This document shows, piece after piece, positions 25,075-34,609 of a DNA stretch of 64,000 nt (position 1 is the first letter of the stretch; the number at the start of each line of letters is the position of its first letter). The position numbers and the translations under genes are program-made. Origin of the DNA: JAJDZL01 sp965220665 (GTDB lineage Bacteria > Pseudomonadota > Gammaproteobacteria > Arenicellales > JAJDZL01); NCBI GenBank assembly GCA_965220665.1, contig CBDCQQ010000004.1, positions 682,001-746,000 on the forward strand, given 5' to 3'. Below the pieces are notes generated by a model. The model did not search any database. It worked only from the letters and a program-made list of their open reading frames with translations, and was not told where the DNA came from.

Positions 25075-26367
25075 TCAACTCACTGAAGTCTGAGGAACAA
25101 ATGGTGTCGATTCATGTAATTTCTTTCGCCAAAAGAATCTTTGCTTATTGAAATCTAAATTGTTCTCGCTAGACCTTCGGCTTAGCATCTCAGCCAGTGA
25201 CTGCAAGCTGTTTAAATTATGCACAGGCAGAAAGGCATCAACATGCGGAAGCATTGCCCGAATTCCGCTTATTCTTGGTTCAAATTCAGTATAGCGAAGC
25301 AATGGGTTCAGCCAAACTAATTCTTTGCAGGAACGATGCAGCATTTGAATTTGAGGCGTGAGAGCAACAGACTCTGAACGATCTAGCCCGTCTGTAACCA
25401 GCAGTATTGTTGCTTTGTGTAACGGCAATCGCCGCACCCAGGTTTTATTAAAAAGCTTCAGGCACTCCCCGATACGAGTGCCGCCATACCAGTCCTCAAC
25501 CGCTTCGGAAACGTCCGCCAACGCACAATCTACATCGCGAACTCTCAACTGCCGGGTAACATTGGTCAGCCGCGTTCCAAATACAAAGCAAAAAACCTGT
25601 TTTCGGTTAAACATCAAGGAATGTGCAAAATGCAAAATCATCCGCGAGTATTCACTCATGGAACCTGATATGTCACAAATCAGCACTACCGGGGGCAGTT
25701 CCATTCGACGCTTCTTCCTAATCAGCGTGATCACATCTGCCGACCCTTTCAGACTCGCCCTGAGTGTTTTTCTCATATCAAGTTTCTCTCCAAGCTGAGT
25801 TGCTTGGAACCGACGAGTCTGAATTTCACGAAACGCCACTCCGAGATTGGCAACCGCCTGTTTAGCCTGCTGCATCTCGGCAGTCGACATGGTATCAAAG
25901 TCAACACTCTGCAGTCGTTCCCGGTCGCTATATGTCATTGACGCCTGAAACTCAAACTCGGGTTCCAATTCTTCAAACTGATCATCAGAAACTTGTTGTG
26001 GATAGAGCGATTCGGCCAAGCGACGAGCGATCTGTTTAGTAGATTTTTCAGACTCAGGAATTCGAATTTCAGGCAGGAGTGCTGAAATCGAACGTTCGAG
26101 AATTCTCGGATTCCGCCAGAACACCTGAAACGCCTGTTCGAATAGATATCGATGTCGCGGATGGCTGACGAAAACCGAGTGCAACGTCCAATAGAAGTCG
26201 TCCTTATCAGCAACACCAACGAGTTCAACCGCGCGAACCGCATCCAGAATTCTACCGGTTCCTACTGGTAAACCCGCAGCTCTTAGAATCCGACCAAAAT
26301 GAACGATGTTATTGACGAACGTACCATGGTTTGCAGAATCCACTGGTCGATACCCCTCATGGTTCAC
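25075..26367 (-). CDS. coxE: CoxE-like VWA-domain protein
   Basis: The 430-residue protein is a VWA/CoxE family member. The metal-ion-dependent adhesion site reads ICDISGSMSEYSR at about residue 230, and ILLVTDGLDRS follows near residue 320. The N-terminal FGRILRAAGLPVGTGRILDA stretch is common to CoxE proteins. CoxE works with the MoxR-type ATPase CoxD in maturing the active site of CO dehydrogenase-type enzymes. The GTG start at 26367 overlaps the coxD stop (GTGA). Domain order and operon place fit the family. Its own substrate contacts cannot be predicted. Confidence 0.88.
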   Translation of the reverse strand: MNHEGYRPVDSANHGTFVNNIVHFGRILRAAGLPVGTGRILDAVRAVELVGVADKDDFYWTLHSVFVSHPRHRYLFEQAFQVFWRNPRILERSISALLPEIRIPESEKSTKQIARRLAESLYPQQVSDDQFEELEPEFEFQASMTYSDRERLQSVDFDTMSTAEMQQAKQAVANLGVAFREIQTRRFQATQLGEKLDMRKTLRASLKGSADVITLIRKKRRMELPPVVLICDISGSMSEYSRMILHFAHSLMFNRKQVFCFVFGTRLTNVTRQLRVRDVDCALADVSEAVEDWYGGTRIGECLKLFNKTWVRRLPLHKATILLVTDGLDRSESVALTPQIQMLHRSCKELVWLNPLLRYTEFEPRISGIRAMLPHVDAFLPVHNLNSLQSLAEMLSRRSSENNLDFNKQRFFWRKKLHESTPFVPQTSVS

Positions 26368-27278
26368 GCGTTGATTCCAGCGGCAACAGGTATGGTTTCC
26401 AGCAGACGAGCTGCTTCAGAACCGCGAATTTTTTCAAGATCATCCTGATATTTCAATAACACACCTAGAGTGCTGTCAATCATTGCAGGTTTCAATTCAA
26501 TCGCATCAATTTGCACCAACGCATGTGCCCAATCGATCGTCTCAGCTACCCCGGGAGCTTTATAGAGATCTTCGTCGCGCAGCTTCTGCACAAAGCCAAC
26601 GATTTGTCTGGCAAGATGAAGTTTGGTATCAGGTGCTTTCACACGCAAAATCTCAAGTTCCTGATCAGCATTCGGGTAATCCACCCAGTGATAGAAACAC
26701 CGTCTTTTCAGTGCATCGTGTATTTCCCGCGTCCGATTCGACGTTATGACGACTAGGGGTGGGTGTGTTGCCCTGACTGTACCTATTTCAGGAATCGAAA
26801 TCTGATATTCGGAAAGCAGTTCCAGTAGATAAGCCTCAAAGGGCTCATCTGTCCGGTCAATTTCATCAATGAGTAGAACCGGTGGTGCTTCACCCGTAGC
26901 TGTTCTCAATGCCTTTAACAAGGGTCGCGCAATTAAAAATTTTTCAGAGTAAATGTCTTTGGCAATGGTCGCCCGATCATGTACGCCCTCTGCTTCCGCT
27001 AAACGAATTTCGATCATCTGCCTGGAATAGTCCCACTCATAGACTGCAGAGGCTACATCAAGTCCCTCATAACACTGAAGGCGGATAAACTCACAGTTCA
27101 GAGTCGCTGACAGAACTTTAGCGACTTCGGTCTTACCGACACCGGCCTCGCCTTCCAACAACAGAGGCCTACCGAGCGATATAGAAAGGTAAACAGCAGT
27201 CGCCAGGCTTCTGTCTGCAATGTAGTTGCCAGATGCCAGCAACGATTCAGTTGCCGTAATGTCGGAAGGAAATTTCAT
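26364..27278 (-). CDS. coxD: CoxD-like MoxR AAA+ ATPase
   Basis: The 304-residue protein has Walker A GEAGVGKTEVAK at about residues 42-53, Walker B VLLIDEIDRTDEPFEAYLLE at about 135-154 and a sensor stretch VVITSNRTREIHDALKRRC. These match the MoxR/CoxD AAA+ group. CoxD unfolds or remodels apo-CoxL so that the metal-sulfur site can be built, usually together with CoxE. The next gene is coxE, translationally coupled. The gap to coxM upstream contains a striking 25-base palindrome. Confidence 0.9.
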   Translation of the reverse strand: MKFPSDITATESLLASGNYIADRSLATAVYLSISLGRPLLLEGEAGVGKTEVAKVLSATLNCEFIRLQCYEGLDVASAVYEWDYSRQMIEIRLAEAEGVHDRATIAKDIYSEKFLIARPLLKALRTATGEAPPVLLIDEIDRTDEPFEAYLLELLSEYQISIPEIGTVRATHPPLVVITSNRTREIHDALKRRCFYHWVDYPNADQELEILRVKAPDTKLHLARQIVGFVQKLRDEDLYKAPGVAETIDWAHALVQIDAIELKPAMIDSTLGVLLKYQDDLEKIRGSEAARLLETIPVAAGINA

Positions 27279-27337
27279 TGGTGAATATTTGATTGAAAGT
27301 GATGACTCACAATCACAGATTTGAAAGGCTCTGGGGC

Positions 27338-27362
27338 GTTTGAACCCTTAAAGGGTTCAAAC
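27338..27362. repeat. 25-base palindrome between coxM and coxD
   Basis: Arms GTTTGAACCCTT (27338-27349) and AAGGGTTCAAAC (27351-27362) surround a single A. One mismatch further out, GGG and CCC extend the symmetry. No T-run follows on the minus strand. It could be an mRNA processing or stabilising hairpin separating the enzyme genes from the maturation genes, or a protein-binding site. Confidence 0.6.
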
Positions 27363-27392
27363 ACCCAAACGGTTTGTTATTTTCCAGGCCGA

Positions 27393-28196
27393 TTAACAGG
27401 AAGCACAGGCCTTTTCAACGGCTCGTTTCGCCATGACAGTCACCAGGTGTGCCCGATACTCCGCGCTCGCATGAATATCACTGTTGAGACCATCAGCAGA
27501 GATGCCGATGCCCGCGATGCTAGAAGCGGCACACGATTGCGCTAACGCGGATTCCATCTCACTGACCCGAAAAACACTCGGGCCGGCTCCGGTTACCGCA
27601 ACCCTCAGTCCATGATCGCAATCGGCAAACATCACTCCGACAATAGCATATCGAGAAGCTGGATTTGGAAACTTGCAATATGCTGCACACTTCGGAATAT
27701 GAAACGATACCGATGTGATGATTTCATTCTCTTCCAGTGCAGTTTCAAACATCCCGGTGAAAAAATCTTCAGCAGAAATGGATCTCGAGTTTGTGTTTAC
27801 CGTCGCACACAAACCCACTAAAGCAGCCGGGTAGTCGGCTGACGGGTCACTGTTAGCAATGGAACCACCAATGGTCCCTGCATTTCGAACCTGCGGATCA
27901 CCGATGCCACCTGCAAGATCTGCCAGCGCCGGTATGGCGCTTCTGACATCAGATGACGCGGCAACTTCTGCGTGCGTGGTCATAGCTCCAACCGTTACGG
28001 TGCCGTCAGACACTGAGATACCGCTAAGTTCGCCGACCCCACCGAGATCGATCAAATCACTCGCCGAGGCAAGCCGCTGTTTCATAGTCGGCAGCAATGT
28101 GTGTCCTCCAGCGAGCAACAATCCGTCATCCGAGCTTTGCAGCATTTCAACTGCTTCGCTCAGACTTGATGGACATTTGTAGTCAAATGAATACAT
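27393..28196 (-). CDS. coxM: Molybdenum hydroxylase FAD-binding (medium) subunit, CoxM-like
   Basis: The 267-residue protein is the flavoprotein subunit of a CoxLMS-type enzyme. The FAD motifs are LLLAGGHTLLPTMKQRL at about residues 26-42 and RNAGTIGGSIANSDPSADYP at about 105-124, and a VRVAVTGAGP-like stretch reads LRVAVTGAGPSVFRVS. It passes electrons from the iron-sulfur subunit to an acceptor such as a quinone. It lies 14 bases after coxL, in the order S-L-M. Length is normal, and no defect is visible. Confidence 0.9.
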   Translation of the reverse strand: MYSFDYKCPSSLSEAVEMLQSSDDGLLLAGGHTLLPTMKQRLASASDLIDLGGVGELSGISVSDGTVTVGAMTTHAEVAASSDVRSAIPALADLAGGIGDPQVRNAGTIGGSIANSDPSADYPAALVGLCATVNTNSRSISAEDFFTGMFETALEENEIITSVSFHIPKCAAYCKFPNPASRYAIVGVMFADCDHGLRVAVTGAGPSVFRVSEMESALAQSCAASSIAGIGISADGLNSDIHASAEYRAHLVTVMAKRAVEKACASC

Positions 28197-28210
28197 GATT
28201 ACTCCTCCTT

Positions 28211-30574
28211 TCAGGAAGCCTGAGCGTTTCGAATGGCCTGCCAGACTCGATGCGGTGTCGCAGGCATGTCGATATTGGTAACGCCAACCTCAGCTAGCGC
28301 ATTCAGAATTGCGTTAATTACCGCTGGCGGCGATCCGATTGCACCGGCTTCACCACAGCCCTTCACGCCTAGCGGATTATGCTCACATACCGTAACTGTT
28401 GTGTCTACCGAGAATGAAGGCACATCAGAGGCCCGCGGCATGGTGTAGTCCATATACGAACCGGACAGCAACTGACCATCTTCATCATAGGCAGCTGATT
28501 CCAGCAAAGCCTGTCCAATACCCTGGACGAGTCCACCATGTACTTGACCTTCCACGATCATCGGATTAATTACCGTTCCAAAATCGTCTGTGGCATGGAA
28601 GCTCGCGATTTCCACAACACCGGTTTCCGGGTCAACCTCAACCTCGCAGATATAAGTGCCGGCCGGAAATGTGAAGTTTTTCGGATCGTAAAATGCGGTT
28701 TCTTCGAGCCCGGGTTCCAATTCCTCTAATGGATATTGATGAGGAACGTAAGCAGTGAGGGCAATTTCACCAAAAGCCTTCGCTTTGTCGGTTCCTGGTA
28801 CAACAAAACTTCCATTTTCAAACTCGATATCCGATTCAGACGCTTCAAGTAGGTGCGCAGCAATCTTTTTACCCTTGGCAATAATTTTGTCAAGCGCATT
28901 CACAATTGCCGTACCACCCACTGCGATTGAACGTGAACCGTAAGTACCCATTCCAAATGGAATTTTGTCGGTGTCGCCATGAACAATTTCGACGCTGTCA
29001 ATATCAACTCCCAGTTTTTCAGAAACCACCTGTGCAAACGTTGTTTCGTGACCCTGGCCGTGCGAATGTGACCCTGTCAGCACGCTAATTGAACCGGTTG
29101 GATTGACTCGGATCGTTGCTGCTTCATAAAGTCCAGCTCTTGCACCGAGTGAACCAACAACATTGGACGGTGCAATTCCGCAGGCTTCAATATAGGAGGA
29201 AACGCCGATTCCCCGCAATTTACCCGCTGCCTTTGAGGCTCCTCTGCGGGCTGCAAAACCAGCGTAGTCCGAGGACTCAAGTGCTTTGTTCAGACTCGAC
29301 TCATAGTCGCCAGTATCGTAAACCAGTGCGACTGGTGTCTGATACGGAAACTGTTCGGGTTGAATGAAGTTGCGTCGTCGAATTTCCGTTGGATCCAATC
29401 CCAACTGATCGGCAGCAACCTGAACAATTCGCTCAAGTAAATAGGTTGCTTCAGGCCGCCCGGCGCCACGATAAGCATCAACCGGAACAGTATTGGTAAA
29501 CACCGCCTTTATTTCACAATAGACAATCGGAGTAGAATATTGTCCGGCCAGCAATGTAGCATGCAGGTAGGTCGGGATACACGGTGCGAAAGTCGACAAA
29601 TATGCACCCATATTGGCAAGGGTCGACTCGCGAAGTGCGAGAAACTTACCGTTTTCATCAAGTGCGAGTTCGACGGTAGTAACGTGATCTCGCCCATGAG
29701 CATCAGAAACAAAGGACTCACTTCGGTCTGCAGTCCACTTGACCGGTCTGTTGATCTGAGCGGCCGACCAAGTTACAATCGCTTCTTCCGCATAGTGATA
29801 AATTTTGGAGCCAAATCCACCACCAACATCTGGGGCATGAACACGTAGCTTGTGCTCTGGAATTCCCAGAACGAAAGCACCCATCAGCAGTCGAATGACG
29901 TGAGGATTCTGGCTGGTAGTGTGAAGCGTGTATTGCCCGGAAGCCTGGTCAAAATCACCAATGGCGCAACGCGGCTCTATTGCGTTCGGAATCAGTCGAT
30001 TGTTGATGAGGTCCAGTGTTGCAACATGCGCAGCGTTGGAGAAAACTTCGTTGACTGCCTCCGGGTCTCCCAAGGCCCAGTCATAGCAAACATTAGTGCC
30101 TACATCATCATGTACATTGGGTGAATCATCTGTAATGGCCTGATTCATATCCAAGACGGCTTCGAGCACATCGTAGTCAACATCGATCAATTCCGCTGCG
30201 TCTCGGGCCTGGTCACGCGACTCAGCGATAACGACTGCTACGGGATCTCCTACATGCCTCACTTTGCCTTCAGCCAGAGCCGGATGCTTCGGTTCATGCA
30301 TCGGGCTGCCATCTTTACCGTGTACTTGCCACCCGCAAGGAATGCCGCCAACCGCAGCCATATCTTCGGACGTATACACGGCAACGACTCCATCACTGCT
30401 TGCAGCTGCCGACGTGTCAATCGAATTGATGGCTGCGTGGGCATGCGGCGAACGTAGAATGTACGCATAAGCCTGACCCAGTAAATTCATATCGTCAGTG
30501 TATTTGCCTGCGCCACGGACGAATCTCAGGTCTTCTTTTCGGCGCACGGAGGCGCCAATTCCGGTACCACTCAT
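28211..30574 (-). CDS. coxL: Molybdenum hydroxylase large subunit, form II CoxL
   Basis: The 787-residue protein is a xanthine oxidase-family molybdopterin subunit. GGGFGSK is at 251-257. The active-site loop AYRGAGR at 367-373 is the form II signature, where true (form I) CO dehydrogenase has AYxCSFR. GVKGCGEAGAIGSPP near the C-terminus carries the catalytic glutamate. Form II enzymes have uncertain substrates; some act on aldehydes or other hydroxylatable compounds and CO oxidation is unproven. The ATG at 30574 is chosen because it begins with the family start MSGTGIGASVRRKEDLRFVR and lies one base beyond the coxS stop. An upstream reading to 30697 only overlaps coxS. Confidence 0.92.
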   Translation of the reverse strand: MSGTGIGASVRRKEDLRFVRGAGKYTDDMNLLGQAYAYILRSPHAHAAINSIDTSAAASSDGVVAVYTSEDMAAVGGIPCGWQVHGKDGSPMHEPKHPALAEGKVRHVGDPVAVVIAESRDQARDAAELIDVDYDVLEAVLDMNQAITDDSPNVHDDVGTNVCYDWALGDPEAVNEVFSNAAHVATLDLINNRLIPNAIEPRCAIGDFDQASGQYTLHTTSQNPHVIRLLMGAFVLGIPEHKLRVHAPDVGGGFGSKIYHYAEEAIVTWSAAQINRPVKWTADRSESFVSDAHGRDHVTTVELALDENGKFLALRESTLANMGAYLSTFAPCIPTYLHATLLAGQYSTPIVYCEIKAVFTNTVPVDAYRGAGRPEATYLLERIVQVAADQLGLDPTEIRRRNFIQPEQFPYQTPVALVYDTGDYESSLNKALESSDYAGFAARRGASKAAGKLRGIGVSSYIEACGIAPSNVVGSLGARAGLYEAATIRVNPTGSISVLTGSHSHGQGHETTFAQVVSEKLGVDIDSVEIVHGDTDKIPFGMGTYGSRSIAVGGTAIVNALDKIIAKGKKIAAHLLEASESDIEFENGSFVVPGTDKAKAFGEIALTAYVPHQYPLEELEPGLEETAFYDPKNFTFPAGTYICEVEVDPETGVVEIASFHATDDFGTVINPMIVEGQVHGGLVQGIGQALLESAAYDEDGQLLSGSYMDYTMPRASDVPSFSVDTTVTVCEHNPLGVKGCGEAGAIGSPPAVINAILNALAEVGVTNIDMPATPHRVWQAIRNAQAS

Positions 30575-30575
30575 T

Positions 30576-31049
30576 CTATGCCTCCCGCATGGCTTTAGCG
30601 CCAGCCTGTATCGATTTGACAATATTGTGATAACCCGTGCATCGACACAAGTTACCTTCCAGCCACTCCCGAACTTCCTGCTCGGAAGGGTCGTCATTTA
30701 CGCTGACGAGATCCAATGCGCTCATGATCATGCCGGGTGTACAGAATCCGCACTGCAAACCATGATTTTCGCGAAAAGCCTCCTGCATTGGGTGCAATTC
30801 ACTACCATTGGCAACACCTTCAATGGTCTTGACATTCGCACCGTTTGCTTGGGCCGCGAGCATCGTACAACTCTTGACGGACTTCCCATTCACATGGATG
30901 ACACATGCGCCACACTGACTCGTGTCACATCCAACATGCGTGCCTGTCAATCGCTGGTCTACTCGCAAAAAATCGACCAACAGTGTCCGTGCATCAACAT
31001 CGGCTGACACACTGCGTCCGTTAATCGTCATTGAAATTGATACAGTCAT
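30576..31049 (-). CDS. coxS: Molybdenum hydroxylase 2Fe-2S (small) subunit, CoxS-like
   Basis: The 157-residue protein has the two [2Fe-2S] sites of this family: a plant-type CDTSQCGAC at about residues 41-49 with a further C at about 62, and a C-terminal pair from LQCGFCTPGM (about 98-107) and NLCRCTGY (about 132-139). It shuttles electrons from the molybdenum site in CoxL to FAD in CoxM. It ends with TAG one base before coxL. It is the first enzyme-subunit gene of the operon, 174 bases after the coxG-like gene. Confidence 0.95.
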   Translation of the reverse strand: MTVSISMTINGRSVSADVDARTLLVDFLRVDQRLTGTHVGCDTSQCGACVIHVNGKSVKSCTMLAAQANGANVKTIEGVANGSELHPMQEAFRENHGLQCGFCTPGMIMSALDLVSVNDDPSEQEVREWLEGNLCRCTGYHNIVKSIQAGAKAMREA

Positions 31050-31223
31050 AAACTGCCTCCTCTTTAGATTTACCTAAATCGCCAACTCAAACCGCACACT
31101 CTCCAACGATTGAGCAACGAATCGAGTACTTGATTCAAATTAGTTTCTCCTAGCAATTTTAATGAATTATTCGGTGATTGGGGCAACTTAGCAACATGCG
31201 GGGTGTGCTTAATCTCACCGATT

Positions 31224-31703
31224 TCAATCCGGTTCTTTCTCCTGATCAGTTTCAGAAGAATTCTGAGACTCAATTTCTGCGAAGAAAGCCTCAAAAAAGT
31301 CTCCAACGATTTTTCTTGATGCGCTGCTCATTAACCGGGAGCCAATCTGAGCCAGTTTACCACCCATTTTGACTTCAGCCTCATAAAAGAGTTCACAGCC
31401 TTCATCTACATCGACCAGTTTAAATCTCGCTTCACCGCTAACATAGCCAAACGAACCACCTTTTGAAGAACCTTGCATGGTGTAGCTTTCGAATTGCTCC
31501 ACATCGCTGACCGATAGATTAATGGGAAATGTGGCTTTTACGGGACCAAATTTTTTCTTGATTTTTCCCTGAAGTTCGGTTTCTGATATCCACTCCAACT
31601 CTATACAACCAGAAATTGAGCGACGCATCGTTTCCGCATCATAGAGCGATTGCCAAACGACATCGCGTGGATATGGCACAATCGTGCTTCCAGATAATTC
31701 CAT
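31224..31703 (-). CDS. coxG: CoxG-like SRPBCC family protein
   Basis: The 159-residue protein begins MELSGSTIVPYPRDVVWQSL and continues with the CoxG/SRPBCC pattern (ISGCIELEWISETELQGKIK, GSFGYVSGEARFKLVD, MGGKLAQIGSRLMSSASRKI). CoxG is proposed to help anchor or recruit CO dehydrogenase-type enzymes to the membrane. The acidic C-terminal tail (ETDQEKEPD) is short. It leads the operon coxG-S-L-M-D-E-I-xdhC-moc, all on the minus strand. Confidence 0.87.
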   Translation of the reverse strand: MELSGSTIVPYPRDVVWQSLYDAETMRRSISGCIELEWISETELQGKIKKKFGPVKATFPINLSVSDVEQFESYTMQGSSKGGSFGYVSGEARFKLVDVDEGCELFYEAEVKMGGKLAQIGSRLMSSASRKIVGDFFEAFFAEIESQNSSETDQEKEPD

Positions 31704-32225
31704 TTAATTTTCCCTGAGCAAATTACGATTTGAATTCAGCGCACTGACCAAACGAAATTTTACGAGAATAGCACAGCGTTCGCACAGTTGCTATCGCCCG
31801 GCAGAAAAGTCATTAGACGAGATATTATTGATTTATATCATCTACTTAAGATGCAATACAGATTGGTATTATTCGTCTTTAGCGATTTAAATTAACTTTG
31901 ATGGTGCGATCCCGGTGGTAACCCTCGATTTATCTATACTGACTCGTCAGCCTGTAACTGGCGATGATCCGTGGTTTTATTGCGAGGACGGCCCGTGACG
32001 AAACGGGGCAATGCAGTAGCCAAACCGCGCATATCAGTATGTCAACCTAGTGTAGCGAAATCCTGACGCACCGTCAATTTCTCGGTGGTTCAAAACTTAG
32101 CAAAATTCGAGGGTTGATGACTGGTCAGTCAATTGAGTTCAATCAAGCGGAACAGAATGAAATATTTGATCACTACACACTTCGAATAAAATTGAACTGC
32201 AACACATTTGAAGATTCAAAACACA
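31704..32225. other. Intergenic region between the cox cluster and the Uma2-like gene
   Basis: No gene was recognised. It must contain the cox promoter, on the left, and holds one candidate dispersed palindromic repeat (31979-32015). Confidence 0.5.
31979..32015. repeat. Candidate dispersed palindromic repeat (ATTGCGAGGA type)
   Basis: The unit begins ATTGCGAGGACGG and ends CGAAACGGGGCAATGCAG, with ATTGC/GCAAT at the ends and CCCGT/ACGGG inside. This resembles the widely scattered intergenic palindromes of the pattern ATTGCGAGG...GAAGCAAT seen in many bacteria. Only one copy was noticed in the window. Confidence 0.4.
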
Positions 32226-32882
32226 ATGATTAAATCGCAGACAGCCAATTCCGAGCCGACTTCAACTCGGGCGACCTATCAGGACGTGCTGGATGCGCCA
32301 CCGCACATGGTTGCAGAAATTGTCAACGGTACGCTATACACCCAACCAAGACCGGGCCCTCGTCACTCCTTAGCCAGTTCGGAGCTTGGCATTTGTATTG
32401 GTTCACCTTTTCACAAAGGTCGAGATGGACCCGGTGGCTGGTGGATTCTTTTTGAACCTGAAGTTCATCTGGGAGAGGATATTCTGGTGCCCGATATCGC
32501 AGGATGGCGACGTGAACGAATGCTGGAGTTGCCATCCACCGCCTACTTTACGTTGGCTCCGGATTGGGTGTGTGAGGTGCTTTCATCTTCGACTCGAGCG
32601 ATTGATCTTGGTGGCAAAAGAGCTGTCTATGCCCGTGAAGGGGTCACCTATCTTTGGTTGGTGGATCCAGATGCCCAGTCGCTGGAAGCATTTAAGTTGC
32701 GTGATAGCGAGTGGGTATTGATGGACACGCTGTTCGATGATGCGTCAGTTTCACTGCCGCCATTTGAAGCGATCAGTTTCAGTCTTGGTGATCTATGGCC
32801 ACCTCATGCTGTACACAAAGAGCCACCGCCAATCAAACAGGCAGTTAAATCTGAAACGGAGTTTGCTGAAACATCAAAGTGA
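32226..32882 (+). CDS. Uma2 family (DUF820) putative endonuclease
   Basis: The product of about 218 residues shows the Uma2/DUF820 fold pattern: ATYQDVLDAPPHMVAEIVNG with MVAEIVNG as the typical first strand, then WWILFEPEVHLGEDILVPD with the conserved D, and DWVCEVLSSSTRAIDLGGKR holding the E and K of a PD-(D/E)XK-like site. VTYLWLVDPDAQSLEAFKL closes the core. Biological roles of Uma2 proteins are unknown. They are abundant in cyanobacteria and in some symbionts and multiply like selfish or defence-related genes. The ATG at 32226 is used; an upstream in-frame TTG at 32208 is possible. It stands alone next to an IS110 element. Confidence 0.82.
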   Translation: MIKSQTANSEPTSTRATYQDVLDAPPHMVAEIVNGTLYTQPRPGPRHSLASSELGICIGSPFHKGRDGPGGWWILFEPEVHLGEDILVPDIAGWRRERMLELPSTAYFTLAPDWVCEVLSSSTRAIDLGGKRAVYAREGVTYLWLVDPDAQSLEAFKLRDSEWVLMDTLFDDASVSLPPFEAISFSLGDLWPPHAVHKEPPPIKQAVKSETEFAETSK

Positions 32883-33223
32883 AGTTCAGCAGTTCCGTGA
32901 GCCACCCTTAAAGAGAGGATACTATTCGCGGAAACGCCGAGACGCACTAGTTCAGATTCGACTCCTGATTCTCTCAATTACTTTTACGCATTAGCATTTT
33001 TGTTCACTCGATATTCATCAGAATAAACATAGGCAGACACTATTCCCACGTATTTTCGCATTCTGGTACGATTTTGTAGTCATTTGCCGAGATATTTAGT
33101 GTGTTCTCATAATTTCCCCTGGTTAACCAGTATTAAGGCGAACCCAATTTGTTCAGTAATCTCCTCTATCTTATCCTTTCTAGAAACAAAACTTCGACTC
33201 ACCACCCGAAACCTCAACAATCA
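32883..33223. other. Intergenic region left of the IS110 transposase
   Basis: No supported gene. The left boundary of the IS110-type element must lie here but cannot be placed, since these elements lack terminal inverted repeats. Confidence 0.4.
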
Positions 33224-34609
33224 TCATGCAACTGCCTGTTTTAGTGGAACATCATCGATGTCATCTTCAACAAAGCGCAACCCAAACTGCTCTGCCTGTC
33301 GGATGACTCGTTGAATCTTAATCAACTGACGGTTTTCCTCTGATTTGATCAGCAGGCGTTTGTCGTACTGCTGTTGGCCGGTGACCATTGCGTAAATCAT
33401 CCGCGCCAACTGGTAAGCGGTCGCTTTAATTGCCCGCGGTGGATCCATCCGTGCACAACGACGCCGGTGTACGTCTCCGAGTCTGCTGCGACTGCGCCGC
33501 AGCGTCATGGCCGACAGGCGCAATGCCTGCCCGGAAACCTGGCAGCCGCGCCCTTTGGCGCCACCGAGCCGCTTGCCGCCGCTGATGTTCGTCCCCGGCG
33601 CCAGACCCAGCCACTGGCCAAAATGGCGGGAACTTGGAAAACCCGACAGATCCGTCCCCACTTCCGACAGCAGCGTCAGCACCGTCTCAAATCCAACCGA
33701 TGGAATCTCCATCAGGTCCACACCATACATCTGTTTCATCAAATCACGCATCTTCACCTGCCACCGCTTTGAACCAGCCGGCTGGACCGCCTGCGACTGA
33801 ACGCCCCCATCGCCGCAGTCGTTTTCATCATCACTTCCGTCAGCCGCCAACCGGTCGGCCACCTGTGCAATGCGCTCCTCCAGGCGCCGAATCTGCCCAT
33901 CGTAATGACGGTAACTCTCCAGCGCCTGCGCCAGGGTGAACAGATGCTCTTCGCGCCAGTTGCCCTCAAGTGCCGCAGCAATCGTCTCCCCGCTCGCCTT
34001 GATCCGACCGTGACGAAACCGCGCCAGCCTCTCACCATCCCGCTCACCAGCGACAATCGCCTCAATGATCGCCATCCCTGTCTGCCCGGCAATGTCGCTG
34101 ACCACCGAATCCAGCTTCAGATTCATCTGCTGCATCGCCTTTTGCATGTGCTGCACACAACGCGCCCGGTCTGAAATCGCCCGACGACGGTTGCGCACGT
34201 AGCTTCGCAGCTCACAAATCTCATCCGCCGGACGGTGCGAACGCTTCAGCATGCCCAAACTCATCAACTGCTGAATCCACTGACAGTCCAACACATCAGA
34301 CTTGCGACGGTCCGGCCGCTGCAGCCCGGTCGGATTCACCAGCCACACTTCAAACCCCCGGGCATCCAGCATCTCGTAAACCGGGATCCAATACACCCCG
34401 GTCGCTTCCAATGCCACCTGCTGAATCGAATGGTCCTTCAACCATGCCGCCATCTCCTCCAAATCCCGGGTAAATCCGCCAAACATCCGCACCGGCTGCT
34501 CACCGGCTTCATCCGCCGGCAGCGCCACCGCATGGATGTCTTTGGCAATGTCAATGCCGGCACTGTTCGGATAAACCACCGGCAATAACTTTCTTGATTG
34601 ACTGTTCAT
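33224..34609 (-). CDS. IS110-family DEDD transposase
   Basis: The 461-residue protein has the RuvC-like DEDD site: D20 in SAGIDIAKD, E68 in ALEATGVYW, and D105 and D108 in KSDVLDCQW. The C-terminal Tnp_IS116/IS110 domain contains IPSVGFETVLTLLSEVG and GTNISGGKRLGGAKGRG with the conserved serine. It is longer than many relatives because of an acidic insert (GSDDENDCGDGG) near residue 320. The ATG at 34609 starts at the family N-terminus, although the frame stays open for 79 more codons upstream. IS110 enzymes are guided by a bridge RNA and insert without duplications. GC content is visibly higher than in the flanks, pointing to recent arrival. It looks intact. Confidence 0.93.
   Translation of the reverse strand: MNSQSRKLLPVVYPNSAGIDIAKDIHAVALPADEAGEQPVRMFGGFTRDLEEMAAWLKDHSIQQVALEATGVYWIPVYEMLDARGFEVWLVNPTGLQRPDRRKSDVLDCQWIQQLMSLGMLKRSHRPADEICELRSYVRNRRRAISDRARCVQHMQKAMQQMNLKLDSVVSDIAGQTGMAIIEAIVAGERDGERLARFRHGRIKASGETIAAALEGNWREEHLFTLAQALESYRHYDGQIRRLEERIAQVADRLAADGSDDENDCGDGGVQSQAVQPAGSKRWQVKMRDLMKQMYGVDLMEIPSVGFETVLTLLSEVGTDLSGFPSSRHFGQWLGLAPGTNISGGKRLGGAKGRGCQVSGQALRLSAMTLRRSRSRLGDVHRRRCARMDPPRAIKATAYQLARMIYAMVTGQQQYDKRLLIKSEENRQLIKIQRVIRQAEQFGLRFVEDDIDDVPLKQAVA

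Noticed and set aside
30575..30697. N-terminal extension of CoxL
   Set aside because: The extra residues overlap coxS in another frame, and the family N-terminus begins exactly at the ATG at 30574.
31900..32060. Group II intron or riboswitch
   Set aside because: A GTGCG start and paired GC-rich bits were noticed, but no intron domain V or known riboswitch core could be recognised. A dispersed palindromic repeat explains it better.
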